Shown here: positions 10,564-23,582 of the stretch, one piece after another
Position numbering within the stretch: the first letter of the stretch is position 1
How the letters are laid out: every line of letters begins with the position of its first letter
Notes under the pieces: generated by a model
Databases searched by the model: none
What the model was told of the DNA's origin: nothing
Seen by the model: only the letters and a program-made list of their open reading frames with translations
Translations under genes and position numbers: made by a program
Source of the DNA: Amia ocellicauda
Taxonomy: Eukaryota > Chordata > Actinopteri > Amiiformes > Amiidae
Assembly (NCBI RefSeq): GCF_036373705.1
Contig: NC_089869.1
Location: forward strand, 4,866,676-4,930,675
Direction: 5' to 3'
DNA length: 64,000 nucleotides

Positions 10564-13500
10564 CATTTAGATGTATTGCAGTATTGAAAAATATAATAAA
10601 CCCCTTTAAAAAAGCTAAATGTATCTTTAACCTTATTAATTGTGTAATTCTAACCAGAGAGCTTGAGTATGAGATTTTGAAAAGTGATACACCTTGTCCC
10701 TTTTTTGCCCTTCTCATCACCTGTTACTGAGCTCTCTGTACTGGGATATGAATGAAGTGCTTTCGTGAGCTTACAGATCATCAATGGCCTTATGAGGACT
10801 GGTCTAAGCAAGATTAGCACTTCCTTGAGTGAAAATGTTTTCTGCTCTGGGCCATCACTGGAGGAGCTGGAAGAACAAGAAGCATAGTAGGCCAGGGTTT
10901 ATGGAATTTAAAACCTGCAAAGACAATACTCTAGACAGAAAGTGCTAGAAGGTAATTATAATATTTCGGCAAGGGGTGTCTGTCTAGTTTTTGTCTCCTG
11001 TGAGTGGTAATACAATATTGTCCCTATCAATAATTTATAGGCTTTATAGTTCTGTGACACAGATGGAGAGTGACCTGCCTCTTCTAACTGGAGGAAGTTC
11101 ATATAATTAGGAGTTTCTGTACACACAGCTTAGTCTACAGCCACTATCCTTAATGTAAAAGCCATCTAATATCACTAATGCAGGCCTCCATACTGTACAA
11201 GGAGTTTGATCATCATCTGCACTGAATGTGTTGTATGCCATAACGCATGGAAATTAAATACACAGTATTGAGCTCATATTATTTATAGCCTTGTAGCATA
11301 AAATATCAATGTTCATCAGCCCAGCAACACACAATGCCCTGCTTCATTTAATCTCCTTCATCTTTTTCTAAGTATGTTTTAAAAAAAGTGTTTTTCCACC
11401 CCAACCAGCTTGCATAGCAAAAAAATATATATTTCATGCACAGACAACAACAAAAACAACTTTCATATAATTGACCAATGGAATAGGCATGCTTTGAAAT
11501 CAGATGTGTATTCTGGAAGGCTCCTCATAAAACTTTAGAAAAAGATTCAATTTAAAATAAAAAAAATATTAAGATCCTCCACTGTCACGGAGATCCTGTA
11601 TTTTTTGGAAACTCAAGAATGATTAGACCATGTGACACAAATCAAGAAACAATAGCTATGTTTCTCCCAGTAGTTTTAAGGGTTATCACTCAATCCCATC
11701 CACATAACCACCCCCTTGCATTATCACGCACCATTACTTTCTATTCTTAAAATGTGTTGGTGTTCTATAAATGTCCCAATCTCTGGCCATTTACAGATGT
11801 ACAGACTTGGTTTTTAAAGACAGCAAACTCCAAACCAGATCAAATTATTTATTCAGCCTCAAAGAAACTGATTGCAAGTAGGTCACACTGGCAATGTTGA
11901 CATCATGCTGCATGAGGAATGTAATATTTGTATTTTAACATATCCTGAAACAACTGCAAAACAATGCTACTATGCAGAGTATTTAAACACGAAACAGAAT
12001 TGAAGGGACATTGCACATTTCAATAGCAGTGGGAAGGAGGTGGATTGTGTCTTTATCCAGTATAAAAAGTGGATAGAACAGTCATAACTAAAATTAACTG
12101 TCAGTTGGTTGTGAAACAGAATAAAATAGTTTGAATGTGTGCTTTAATTTCTTGCATAATTTTATTCACATATATTTTCTTACATATTTATATATTTTCT
12201 TCATAAAAAACATCTGCAAAGGTGTATGCTACATACCATACAATTTTAATCATTGTTAACTTTTACAATCCCAAAATGTATATGCAGAGACTAGAGGTTC
12301 TTGTGTACAAATGTCTGAATTAAACATTTTATTAAAAATGACCAAACACAATTTTAATAGCTTTGCTCCATTGCATATCTAAATAAATACATAAATAAAT
12401 ACATAAATAGGTTATTGAAAGCAAGATGGGCCTGTTAAAATAACCAATGCATAGCACAGCCCACAGTATACAGGCACTTCATGGAAAATGTAACAGCATA
12501 CATGAAAATAAAAAGCCAGGAATGACGCCTGCACCATAAAGGATGCAAATCATGACAGCAAACTGCTCTGATTTTCATCTTCAGGATATCCTGCCACTTA
12601 AAATATTTATTTCTTCATGTTATTACACAGAAAAATATTGTGACTTTTCTTCTAGTTTTACATTCCATTCTGCATTGCAGTTTTAATGCAGTGTTACAAA
12701 GAGGTAGATAAGATTTCGGTGACTAAAACTGAGACTCAAACTAATGCAAATAAAGAATACTGTGTTACTTGACTTGTCAGTAGCTTCTATCAATCTTTAA
12801 AAAAGAGGAGTCATTTGTTTGCTTGTCATTCTTTGTTTTTGGCCATCTGCTCTACATGATGACTACAGAACAATACAAATATATATTTGTACAGAACAGT
12901 GGAGTCGTTATTGCATTATGCAATGTAGATTTAAGAGTGATATTCTACAAACATTTATTCTACCAGAAAATAACAGAAAACACCAAAAACTGAGAAACTC
13001 CCCCCCCCCCACAATAAAATCTAATGTATTTATTAAGTTTATTGTCCAATATAAGTTACATGTACAGTATTCTATGGGAAGCACACAGGATACAGAAATC
13101 TTTAAATGCAATTTGCTAAAATGTATTTTTGAGTTTCAAAAGGCAGCAGAATAGAATGTAAAGGACTATAAATCAGTCCCATATTCTTCACAGACACTAG
13201 AGTATCAATGTGGTCTTAACACTATTATCTGACTACCCCCCCACACCCCATCTGTCCTTCATACATCTAGTCCACAGGACTTGTAAGGTTTCCCATATTA
13301 GCTTCCCTCTACATTGTAAGTGAGGGCAGTTATAAGTGAGCCGATTGTCCCTTTTGGCCCAGATAAGCAGCTTTCACCAAAAATAAATAAACTATGACTA
13401 TGACTACATGTCTTCCTGTCTTATTCAGTCTTAAACCACTAGTTGTGATATCTATGCTCAAGTTTTAGCCATGAAAACAATTCCTTTGACCATACAGTGA

Positions 13501-13830
13501 ACATGAATGCCGTTGTATATGGTAATATGGTATATATGTGCAAATTTGTTGGGATGATAGAACAGACTTATCTGATTACTGATTCAGTCAAATCCAGAAC
13601 ATCAGCATTCAAAAAGAGGAAAAGGATGGGTGATCCGGTTTGTCCAGCACCACACAGCCATAGGTAGACAAGATACACAGACAATGCCAGTCTCTGTCAA
13701 TCCAGCACAGAAGGGCACTGGGGTGATAGCCATGATTCTCAAAAAAGAGATTCTCCCCCAGCTTCTTACAGCTGTGTTTTCCAAAGCTTGTATGTTTTTC
13801 ACGTTGTGCGAGTGTGCGGGTGTGTGGCAC

Positions 13831-16800
13831 TCAGACCTTACTGTAGTAGGTCGCCCATTCTTTCTTTGGCTGGGGTTCTGCATGGTTTATGTCTCCGTTG
13901 CCATTGGCATGTCCGTTCTGTGCCACTTCCTCCTTTTTCAGATCGAGGGAAGGTTTGCAGGTGTGCCAGTTCCTGAGCAGTTTGTTCACTTCATCTTGGG
14001 CCCTGATGCCTCTCAGTTTGTCATCGTCACTCACGTGCTTCCCTTCGTCGTCGTCGTCCCCTTCGTGGGGGGAGTGATGGTGGTGTAAGGTGCGCATCTC
14101 TCCGCTGATGCTCTCGAAGTACTGCTGGATGCACACCTTGGCGAAGGACTTGGCATGCTCTGTGCAGGTTTCATCAAACATCTTGCGCTCAATGTCGATG
14201 TAATGAGACCAGTACTTGGTCTTCAGGAATGCAGCTTGCGTGAAGCAGGGCCGGATCGCCCTCACCATGAAAGCCAGTACGGTCATCAGCAGCAGGAAGA
14301 TCCATCCGAAAGCCTAGGAGACAGAGCAGCCTGCGGTTTAAGAGCAGATCTTGGACACCAGGACGTTCAGTGTCAGAATCAATGGCATGCAGTGTGACCT
14401 CCATGTAATACATTTACCTAACATTTTAATAAAAATAAAAAATAAAGTAAAATCAAGTGGACTTTAATGTTAATGAGGGTTAGGTTCTCTCAACTCGGTT
14501 GGATTTCCTTACACTTAAGCTAGCTTTTGAATGGAGGAATGTTGAGTTGTTGAGATGAAAATAAAGCAAAAATTGCTAGGCTATGCAGTGAATGAATCTT
14601 AAACTTATTTTGGGTCCTATCCCTGGCTCTAAATATATAACCTTCAATATATTCAATAAAATCAGGCTCTGCAATGTATCTGAAAACATTTGGTAGTTTT
14701 TGAAGTCAGATGTTTTGCATTTAACATACAAGAAGCTAAAAATAATGTAACTTGAATATAATCATTTTTAATTTGGAAAGTGAATCCTCCACCATATTGT
14801 CTTCTACAAACTCTACCAAGTAAAAACGCAGTTATCATTCTACAACATTTTTCATGTGCTTTTTGACTATACAGATAAATGCATGAAAATGTCCTGCTTT
14901 CTTCAAAATAAAAGTTAAATCTAGTAGTCTTATTTCATCACAGCACTAGTTGATGTTTCATTGACATTAGGACTAAAGGAACTAAACAAAAATATTTTGT
15001 TGCTCCAAACATTTAAATGTACCATAAGTATTCCTATTGCTGTAGCAACAATTAGTGAGATATAATACTGTTTCATATCCCGCATCTTGCTCTTTTAAAT
15101 ATCTGTTGGTCTGATTGATGTTTGTTGACTTCAACAGGCAATTCTGAGTAACTACCACAAGAGGGAACTACTGTACAAAATACATTTGCTGAAGATTGTA
15201 TTTGTAATATCTCAAACTCAGAAGAGCACTATTTTGAAAACACATTTTGAAAAACCCATCCCATTTTGACTACAAGGTGGCAAACCAACCGCATTGTAAA
15301 CTTACTCAGATATTGCATTTTGTCCTCGGATGACACGCTATGTCAGTACATGAAACTTATTGAAATGATTTACAATAGCTTTGATACACCTTGATCATTT
15401 CTAGAATCTAAGCAGAAACAAAATAGAATGCAAGTGTATTTTTGCTGCTAGATCACCCGAGCAAGAAAAATGCACAATATAGTTACCAAGCCAGAGAGAG
15501 GAAAAAAAGACTTGAGAAACATTTTCAAGCCGACACTGATATCTCTGAATGTGGGTTGTTTACATCTATGCATAAGGCTCACAGGTAAAGAATAATTAAA
15601 AACTATTGATAAATGTACCTCCTTATTTAATTGTATCAACCTAAAGGTTGCTTGAATTACTGCACCAGAATTACAAAAAATATACCCGTGATTTGGTGAG
15701 GTTTTTGATAACTTGAAAATCTCCAACTCTCTTAATTCATGAAAGGTTGAATTAAGTAACTAAGATCTCAGCTGGTGTTGGAATTCATTTTCAAACTGTT
15801 TAACAAATGGAATAAAACAGTATCAAGTGATCCATATGTCACAAAATGGGCACTTAAAGGTGATTGGTTTGTCAGAACTAATTATGATTGATATCTTTAG
15901 AAACGTCAGTCTGCATTGTTTTTTGTTTTTTTGGTCTGTTCAGCTAGGCAACAGATGCACTTTAACCATAGGGTGTCATCACTTTGTATGAGAATAACAA
16001 ATAAGCTTTTTTGAAATGTCTCTGCCCGTCTTTGTGTCTGCATTTTTATATTTAGGCTTAACGACAGAAATGCCTTTCAACTTTTTCACTTTTCAACAGG
16101 CTGCATTCCATTAATGATGCTTATCAGGAATTGCAATCATATATGGGTTGAGCAGCATTTCTCTTTAAAAGAAAGAGGAATGGATGCTTTCAAATTACCA
16201 TTTTGAGCAGAAAATGACTCACTGTAGAATTAGTCATCAAATATTTATACTCATTTAAGTCAAACCCAACCTAAAAAACAATTTACTTAGCTTACTAAAA
16301 ATATGTCTAGTCAATCAGAAATAAACATCGCCCTAATATTGTCCAGTATCCCTTTAGAAAGCATTGTCACTGCTCTAAAAGCCAGTTTAAATGTCACGTT
16401 GCTATAACAAGTAATTAACAGTTATTATATAGGAAGGGAAATACAATACTTAAAGCCCACCTTTTATTTCTTTGCACAACATATAATTCATGTATTCAAG
16501 ATGAAAGTGTGCCATTGTGCATCTTCAGTGTGTAAGCTACATCTTTCCAAGTTCACATTTCCACACAGTACAATACTTTAGCATTCCAATACACATGTAC
16601 TTTGGCAAAAATACATTGAAGGAATATAATTATATAAACATCCAACCAACTTCTGTTTTTAAGTGAAGCAGAACTGGCGTTATTACTAAACAATGAAAAA
16701 TGTGTTTGGTTTACCACAAATGTCAATAGTCTTCATTTTGAAGGACAGATCGTAAGAGTGTGACAAGCTGTAGCTTTTAAGTGTTGTTCTGGCAAAAGCC

Positions 16801-19005
16801 TACCACTGTTAAGCAGCAATACAGGACTAAGTTATAGAAACATTTTTATCAAATGCTGTAGTACATGGGGCTGAATTTCCTAATGCCATGTTATTGCAGT
16901 TTTGGCTCAAAAATAATGTGAATTTCACCATGTATTTGAATTACCCAGTACTTGAATCACACAGAACAACCCTTGTGTGTGATATCACTTCTTATCTGTA
17001 GTGAGCAACTGACCAGCAATTGTCTGGAAAGCATTTTCTCAGCCATATTTTTCCACTTTCCATCATTGACAGTAGATGTTTCTCAGGAGACTATTAAAAC
17101 AACTGGACTCTAAAGGCTTGGACTTTTACTGACCCATGTAAATTGTAAGCAAATATACATACGCATGATTACCAAGAAGCTTTAGACACATCAGAGCATC
17201 TGCGCATTGACCACAGTTACTCATGTGAAATTATCGAATAGCTATTTTGTGTCCATTTAGAAACTGGTGATTTTTAAGATGGCAGGAAACTATGTACTTG
17301 TAAGAAATTGTGTTTAGCAACCAGATTAATAATATTTATTAATTATTTATTAACACTAGTTGTCTAGAATTCAGGAACATTTCTTCATTATTTTCCATCA
17401 ACTTTCAATGGACTATGCAGTGCACTTTCAAGTATCTTGCCTAACTTATTAAAAATACTGACTGTTGTACACTACACTCACCAATCTATACTTGAACAAT
17501 TGTGCATGCTTCTTGAACGACTTCTTCTAAGGCACTGTACATCTACATGAGTTGCCGCTCTTTAATAAGACCAGTAAAAGTCATGGCTTTGAGAGTCAAG
17601 TGTCAATCCTAAAGAGTGCTTTCATATACATTAAGTAATATAACAGAATGACCTTGGAAACATCCTGGTCCCACATGCCCAATACATTTTTTCAACACTG
17701 GCAGCCTCCTTGCACTGATGCTTTAAAATGATACCATTGCTATCCCCCAATCCATCAAGCTAGCAGCTGCTATTCAACATAGTCTCACATCCTGAAGCAT
17801 CAGTTTAAAGCAATGTCATGGAGCATCATGGAGTGGCAGGATTCTGGGATGCACTGACTTGTAGTAACCAATTCGGGCTTAACGAGCATCTTCCATTGTT
17901 GGGTTCACTGTGGATCTGTGTGGGCATTCCCCATCTTTACTGTGACAGTTTGCATTTTGCTTCTGGCAGGGCAAGTGATCTCATATTGTAAGTGCTTTTC
18001 ACTTATGGTTACATATTCTTGTAGTCTGCTAATCAGTAGTAAGACAAATCTCAATGTCTCAAATTAAGCAATGAATGTATAAGCCCTTCACATACTGTTC
18101 CAAATATACCTTATACATATCCCCATTAAAACCGCTGCAGTTTCTTGTGTGTTGCTAAAGGCACTGTGAACTGTACCAAAACCAGGAAATCACAAAAGAG
18201 CACTGGATACTAAACACCACAGGCTGTGTTTAAGAAAAATGGCCCAATTGTCCTGAATTGTTGGGACCTTAAACAAAGTTATCTGAGAATTGCAGATTGC
18301 ACCCGTAAAATAATATCGATAAGCACTGGCCATGAACTATTAAAGCACTCATTTAATGCAGACCACTGCCTATACGTGTCTGAACAACAAACAAAAAACG
18401 ATTTTACATGTATATTAGCACATGCCACACTACGCTATTACCCGGCACTATCGACTCACCTGTGATATACAACGGATGTACCGCTCCGCCGCTTCTCGCG
18501 AGATCACCGCCCCACCATCGAAGATGTCCTTGCAGGGGATCTTTGCCAGCAGTTTCTGCGTTTCGTCTTCCGAGAGTCCATGGCTGGCGTTGCCAAACTT
18601 GCCTATATCCAAGTCGATGCTGAAAGCACAGAGAAAACTCTTGCCGTCCATCAGGGTGACGGAGATCCACACGGCGGGGGCGATCATGGACCGCTGCGTC
18701 ATGGAGCAGAACATGTAGCGCAGCACCGCCGGGTCTTTGCGCCGCTTCCCCACCGGCCGCTTCCACTCCTCCGCCAGCATGGACACGTTATTGTTCAGCA
18801 CAAAACCGATTAAAAAGAGCACCACCGGGGGCAGGAATAGGATGCCCAGCCCGTAGGCATAGTTGTACTCCGGGAGACAGGGGCAGTTGAACTCGAAAGC
18901 CGTGTATAACTGCGCGCTGGCCAGAGCCATGATCCCACAGAAGCCATTCATGAACGACTCCTGGTTCGATTGTAAGAACTGGAACATCATCCGGAATTTA
19001 TCCAT
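13831..19005 (-). CDS. calhm1: Calcium homeostasis modulator 1 (CALHM1), voltage-gated ATP-release channel subunit
   Basis: Coding exons are complement(18460..19005) and complement(13831..14313), total 342 residues (human 346). The donor is CAG|GTGAGT and the acceptor CTCCTAG|GCT, phase 0 between CISQ and AFGW. The start [20 protein letters not shown] is almost identical to mammalian CALHM1. Four hydrophobic segments lie near residues 22-38, 52-70, 103-118 and 185-200. The CPC cysteines are at 41-43. The acidic pore-region aspartate is residue 120 in LMDGK, aligned with the human residue reported as D121. An N-A-S sequon is at 139. The tail contains [10 protein letters not shown] and ends ATYYSKV. 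A His/Asp-rich stretch in the cytosolic tail (four His, then four Asp and later three Asp) is unlike the human tail. With CALHM3 it forms the neurotransmission channel of type II taste cells in mammals. Confidence 0.97.
14314..18459 (-). other. calhm1 intron
   Basis: A 4.1-kb intron with GT and AG ends on the minus strand. I see no second gene, no clear transposon and no long tandem repeat. It is AT-rich with short poly(A) and poly(T) runs only. Confidence 0.75.
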
Positions 19006-19046
19006 GTTGCTAGTTTTTGGTTTTCTTTATAGATTACCAAGGACAG

Positions 19047-19047
<1 letters not shown>

Positions 19048-19079
<32 letters not shown>
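19048..19079. repeat. (AT)n microsatellite just upstream of calhm1 start codon
   Basis: Sixteen AT units on the 5' side of the calhm1 start codon (minus-strand gene), so it lies in the 5' UTR or core promoter. Confidence 0.95.
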
Positions 19080-19080
<1 letters not shown>

Positions 19081-20311
19081 CGTTGGGGGAAAGAGCGACT
19101 TGCCTGTACAGTTCTTACCCCCTTCTGTATGTACACTATCCCTCTCTTGCCAATATATCCGAGGCTTTTAAATCTGTATTATTATAGATCCCTGTGGCAA
19201 TTATGACACAAACCCAAAGGGCACTGATTATATTGTTTGCCCAAGTTCTTATAGGCTATATTCAATATAATGATTAGGTCCCGATGCCTAACAGCTGTAA
19301 TTCTGAAAACACAAACGAGAGCAATAGTACGTGAAAAATCAAACAAGCCAAATAGACAACTTTATATTCAGCCTTTAGTTTCTACTTAAACAAACAAACA
19401 AACAAAACGTACTCTGCTTACTACAAGTCGTTGATGGACAAATGAGGATTTGTCCAAGGTCCTTCTCTTCTTGACTTTCAGGAAACAATCCAGATTTGGG
19501 ATCTTTTAAAATCTCCTTTCGGATACCGACTATGCAGCTTCAACATATCCCCGTCAGAGTCTGCTTGTAAAACCACAAAAGGTGCTGTATGTTGTATCCA
19601 CTCACTTATCACTAGCACAACAAAAATTGTTCCTTTTGGTGCGGATTCCTGGGATCCCTCTGATGCCTTTACTTACACATTGGGGGTGTGGGGGGGGAAG
19701 CAATCGTTTATTTTCCTTTCCTCGAAAATTGCATAGTGAAAAAAGGAAAGAAATGATGATGCATGCCCCACCTTCAGAAGTCACTTGAAAGCACCTGAAC
19801 TCGGACAGCCCGCCTATATGACTCTGTACTGATTTCCAAGGCGCAACCCCCTGCAGGCGAGGAAGGTGCTCTTCCAACAATGTGGTTTTCAACATGAAAA
19901 CAGCGCCCCGTACTGTTTAATAATGGTACATCATTTACGTTCATTCATTATAATACCTGTATTTTGTTTAGAATGGATTTCTTACGATAGATACTTCCTT
20001 TAACATACAACTGGGCCTCATTGAGACACTGTACTTTATATGAATACACAATACATATACAAAACATGCTTGTGTCGTCCTTGTGCATGCATCCATAAAG
20101 ACCACCAGCAACTATGCGTTGATAAAATAGCATACAAATATTGGTATAAAATCAGACTGACCTTGACCTTGTATTTATATTGTTTTGCTTCCAGTGTCTC
20201 ATATATGCCATACATTATTTTCATAATTTGATAGATCTTAATATCACAGAAGAGTATAGCAGTTGTAATGGAATATCATTATGGATTAGAAGAAGCCATA
20301 ACCATCTCAGT

Positions 20312-20351
20312 GATTTATTTTATTTTATTTTATTTTATTTTATTTTATTTT
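20312..20351. repeat. (TTTTA)n pentanucleotide repeat
   Basis: Eight near-perfect tandem copies of a TTTTA unit. Confidence 0.93.
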
Positions 20352-23300
20352 GGGTTTCCTTGTTGTTATTTTTAAACTATCTTCCAAGACGACAACACAA
20401 TTTGAGGCATGCCGTATGTCTTTTGGTGGAAGTGAACCTGGGTGAACAGGAAGAGTTGCATTGCTGAACAAATATATTGTTTAATTCTAATTTACATGTA
20501 TACAATCTGACCAGCACTCTAGAGTGAAATAAATTGACATTTTAAGCTTTGACTACAAAGTTCCTTGAGGATGAGAAAAACGGCCTACAAAGTAAATCTC
20601 ACATGAGGTTTCTTGCAAACAAAAGCAAATATTTAAAGAAAGACAAGCAATGTGCATGGCTAAGCCCTATAGGCAAGGCTTTAGGCTATCTCATTAACAA
20701 GTTATGCTCACTTGCTTTAAAGGTAGGGGATGTGGATTTTTTGTGTGCATATTCTAGCTTTTATACATGATGATATATCTGTAAATTGAAGACTGGCACT
20801 GGCAAAGGTGCTGTCTGTATTTTAGCCCAGGTGCTGAGGTCATTTATTGCCAGTCCCTAGTGGTTTCCAAACTCCTATTCTGTAGTTTTGTGCATTATTT
20901 TCAAAAACTTAAACTGAGATTTAGACCTTAGACTGCCGTAGTTTTGAGATCCTTGGAGCTGCAAGGAACCTCTATAAATATATGTAAAAATAAATAAAAC
21001 AATAAATAGACCATTGTTTAGTTTGCTCCAGTGTAAAATGGTCCTACAGAAAGGTACACAATTTACATGTGAGAATGAAAGTGAACAGTTTTTTTCTCTA
21101 TGTAACATACTGGTTTTAATACTTTGTATGTTCTGTTTTTGTTTTCTGTAGAAACAAATTTGGAGATTCTTTGCGCTTTTAAATATCAGCCTCCACTGAG
21201 TAGAACTTTCCATAGTCTACACATTTACTACAGACCAAATATATAAGTATTAATTGGAAAAAGAATGCTATAATAATAAACATCCTAGCTAACCTATTTT
21301 AATACAGTTGAACTGCATCACCAAAATCTTATGTTACACTTTTTATCTACAGGAATGTGATGTTTCATGTCTATTGAGATTTTTACAAACTGTCTTAAGA
21401 GCTCACACTGCTTTTAACTTCAAAGTGTAGAGCAGATTCCTTGCACTTGACCTGTGAAGAGGAATTATGTTTTTTTTTTTTTTCTGTGCTTGTGTGTCTG
21501 TGTCTTTTAAGTAGAATGACTTATCCGCTTACCTCTGGCTTTCCCCAGTTTACCAGCTACTTAAAAGCAACAATTAATTTAAAAAAAAAAAAACGTTATA
21601 AAAGTATTTTTAGTTTTAATTAAGCAAAGCTCTTCAATAATGTGAGGCCGTTTAATAGTGTTTTACCTGTCCTATTATTGTCAATGTGCAGTACAGTGTT
21701 TCCTGCAAGAAGAACAAATCACAGGGTTGCTCATAGTAAACTCTTAGCATATGGTATGGAGCTGTTGATTCAAGAGAGAGCACCGGCTCTCCCATATGCA
21801 AACCTCCTGACTCCTGGTGCTGTATCAGTGAACAGCACTGTATATGTCATGCAAAAAGAGGTAAGCAAAACCACAGCACATTCAAATGACTTTAGCTCTG
21901 AAGTCAAATAATATTTCCTGATGATGACCGAGAAATATAAATCAGTGTTTTGCTTTACTTACCTACTGAATGAAAATGTATGAAATATAGAATTATTGAA
22001 TGCTTTGTATAGCCAGGAATATCACAGCATGGCTGGTTTATGTAGACAAAATGCTACGAAAAAAAAGGGATAGCATACAAGCAGGACCAAGTTTGTGTGA
22101 CCTTGGAATTCAGGACTGCCACCTACTTCCGCAATGTATGCTGGAATTTGCAGCCTAATACCGCAGCCTAATTTCCTGGACAGCTCAGCACTCTTGCTCT
22201 TATGCACTCTCTTATTTAACTATGCTCTCTCCTACTCTTGATTACATCTAACTTAACTTATGCCTACCCCACCTGAAGCACATACCAGGGACAGAACTCT
22301 ATTACATTTGCACTTGTTAGCTGGGATGCTTATTGTATTATGTACTGATTTGATTTACTGCACATTGTAATACTTAAAAAAAAAAAATGCTAACAAATAA
22401 ATAAAGAATGATGTGCATTGCCTCTTTAAATTGATCTTGGTTGGACCAGTGATCCAGAGAGAGGAATTAGTTATACACAAATTGTGCTGCATTTTTGTCA
22501 CGTTTGGTTTGAAGACTTTGAATCGAGAAATTGAACATTACTTCATGTACACACAATAACATTATTTTAACATTGGTAACATGTTCCCTTAACCATACTT
22601 CACAATAAAAAACATTGGCCTGCCTTTCCACTGTTTCTCCAGGTGTTCACATTCCTTTAGAGCTGTTGCAGATTTAGGGGTTACAATCTTGACTGCTGAA
22701 AGCTGTTATTGACCAGATCTAGACCAGAGGTATACAGGTTAAGGAACAAGTAGAGGGTTCTGTAGTGGGTAGCTTAATGCTATAGCTGTTTAAGTATCAC
22801 ACTTATTTCACCTGCACTCTATTTTCACCATGCCTTCCAGAAGAAGATGAGTAAAAACAAAAACCCTATTGGATAGTAGAAGTAAAAGTATACACACACA
22901 ATACCCCATTGGCCTTCTATTGATTTTACACAGCATTGAATATCAAGCCCTAAGTTCTATGTTCTTTCTGCTCCTTGGGATTTCATGGGTCATTATTGTT
23001 TCAGTGCAAATTGAGGTCTGTGGGCAGTAACAATAAAGCAAGGCATCTGCACTCAATAGAAAACATCCACCAATGGACTGACACTACAATATTTTAAGAT
23101 AAAGCTAAATAGAATTTTAAGGTTGAAAATTAAATGTGTCATCTTTGATTGAATGTCAATCATTCAATATGGTTTTCATTCATTCCTTTATGAAGCTCAC
23201 TCTGTAGCACATTTGATGTTGAGGAAGCATTTCCATCATAAACGAGATATTGTATTCAACATAAAAAACAAGAATGGGAGAGAAAAGACAAGTATAACAA

Positions 23301-23582
23301 TGTCTTTATTGCAGACAAACACTAGCTTCCATTGTTGGTTAAAATATTTTGAGGAACAGCTAAGAAATTACATTCTTTCCTTCTTTTCCTTACACTGTGT
23401 AGAACACCACAGCAACACATTGGAGCATGTGTACCGATTGTGATTTTGAAGTACACACTCAATTTAAGTACAGTCATAAAGTTTGGTCTTTAAAAAGATG
23501 TGCTTTTAGTGGAGACTGGTGAAGTAAATAACTATATCCTAGAATTCTTTGTAAAATATAGTCTTTCGATTCAGTGTGTATA

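Larger units (their letters stand above)
6228..13830. other. Intergenic region between calhm1 and calhm2
   Basis: AT-rich sequence without a recognisable gene. It contains a CTAT microsatellite (7530-7635) and a Tc1/mariner end (10401-10563). The first bases above 6227 are the calhm2 5' UTR or promoter. The last several hundred bases below 13831 probably hold the calhm1 3' UTR. A minus-strand AATAAA (TTTATT on the plus strand near 13029) is a possible poly(A) signal. The short open frames here show no family signature. Confidence 0.6.
19006..23580. other. Intergenic region between calhm1 and the Tc1 transposon
   Basis: It holds the calhm1 upstream region, with an (AT)n run at 19048-19079 about 45 bases from the start codon, a TTTTA repeat at 20312-20351, and runs of T (near 21470) and A (near 21582 and 22377). 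No gene was recognised. The stretch 22200-22410 ends in an A-rich AAATAAATAAAG tail and may be an old retroposon end, but I could not place it in a family. Confidence 0.5.

Noticed and set aside
13602-13883. Minus-strand frames overlapping the calhm1 3' end
   Set aside because: They are other-frame shadows or 3' UTR sequence. The true calhm1 frame ends at 13831.
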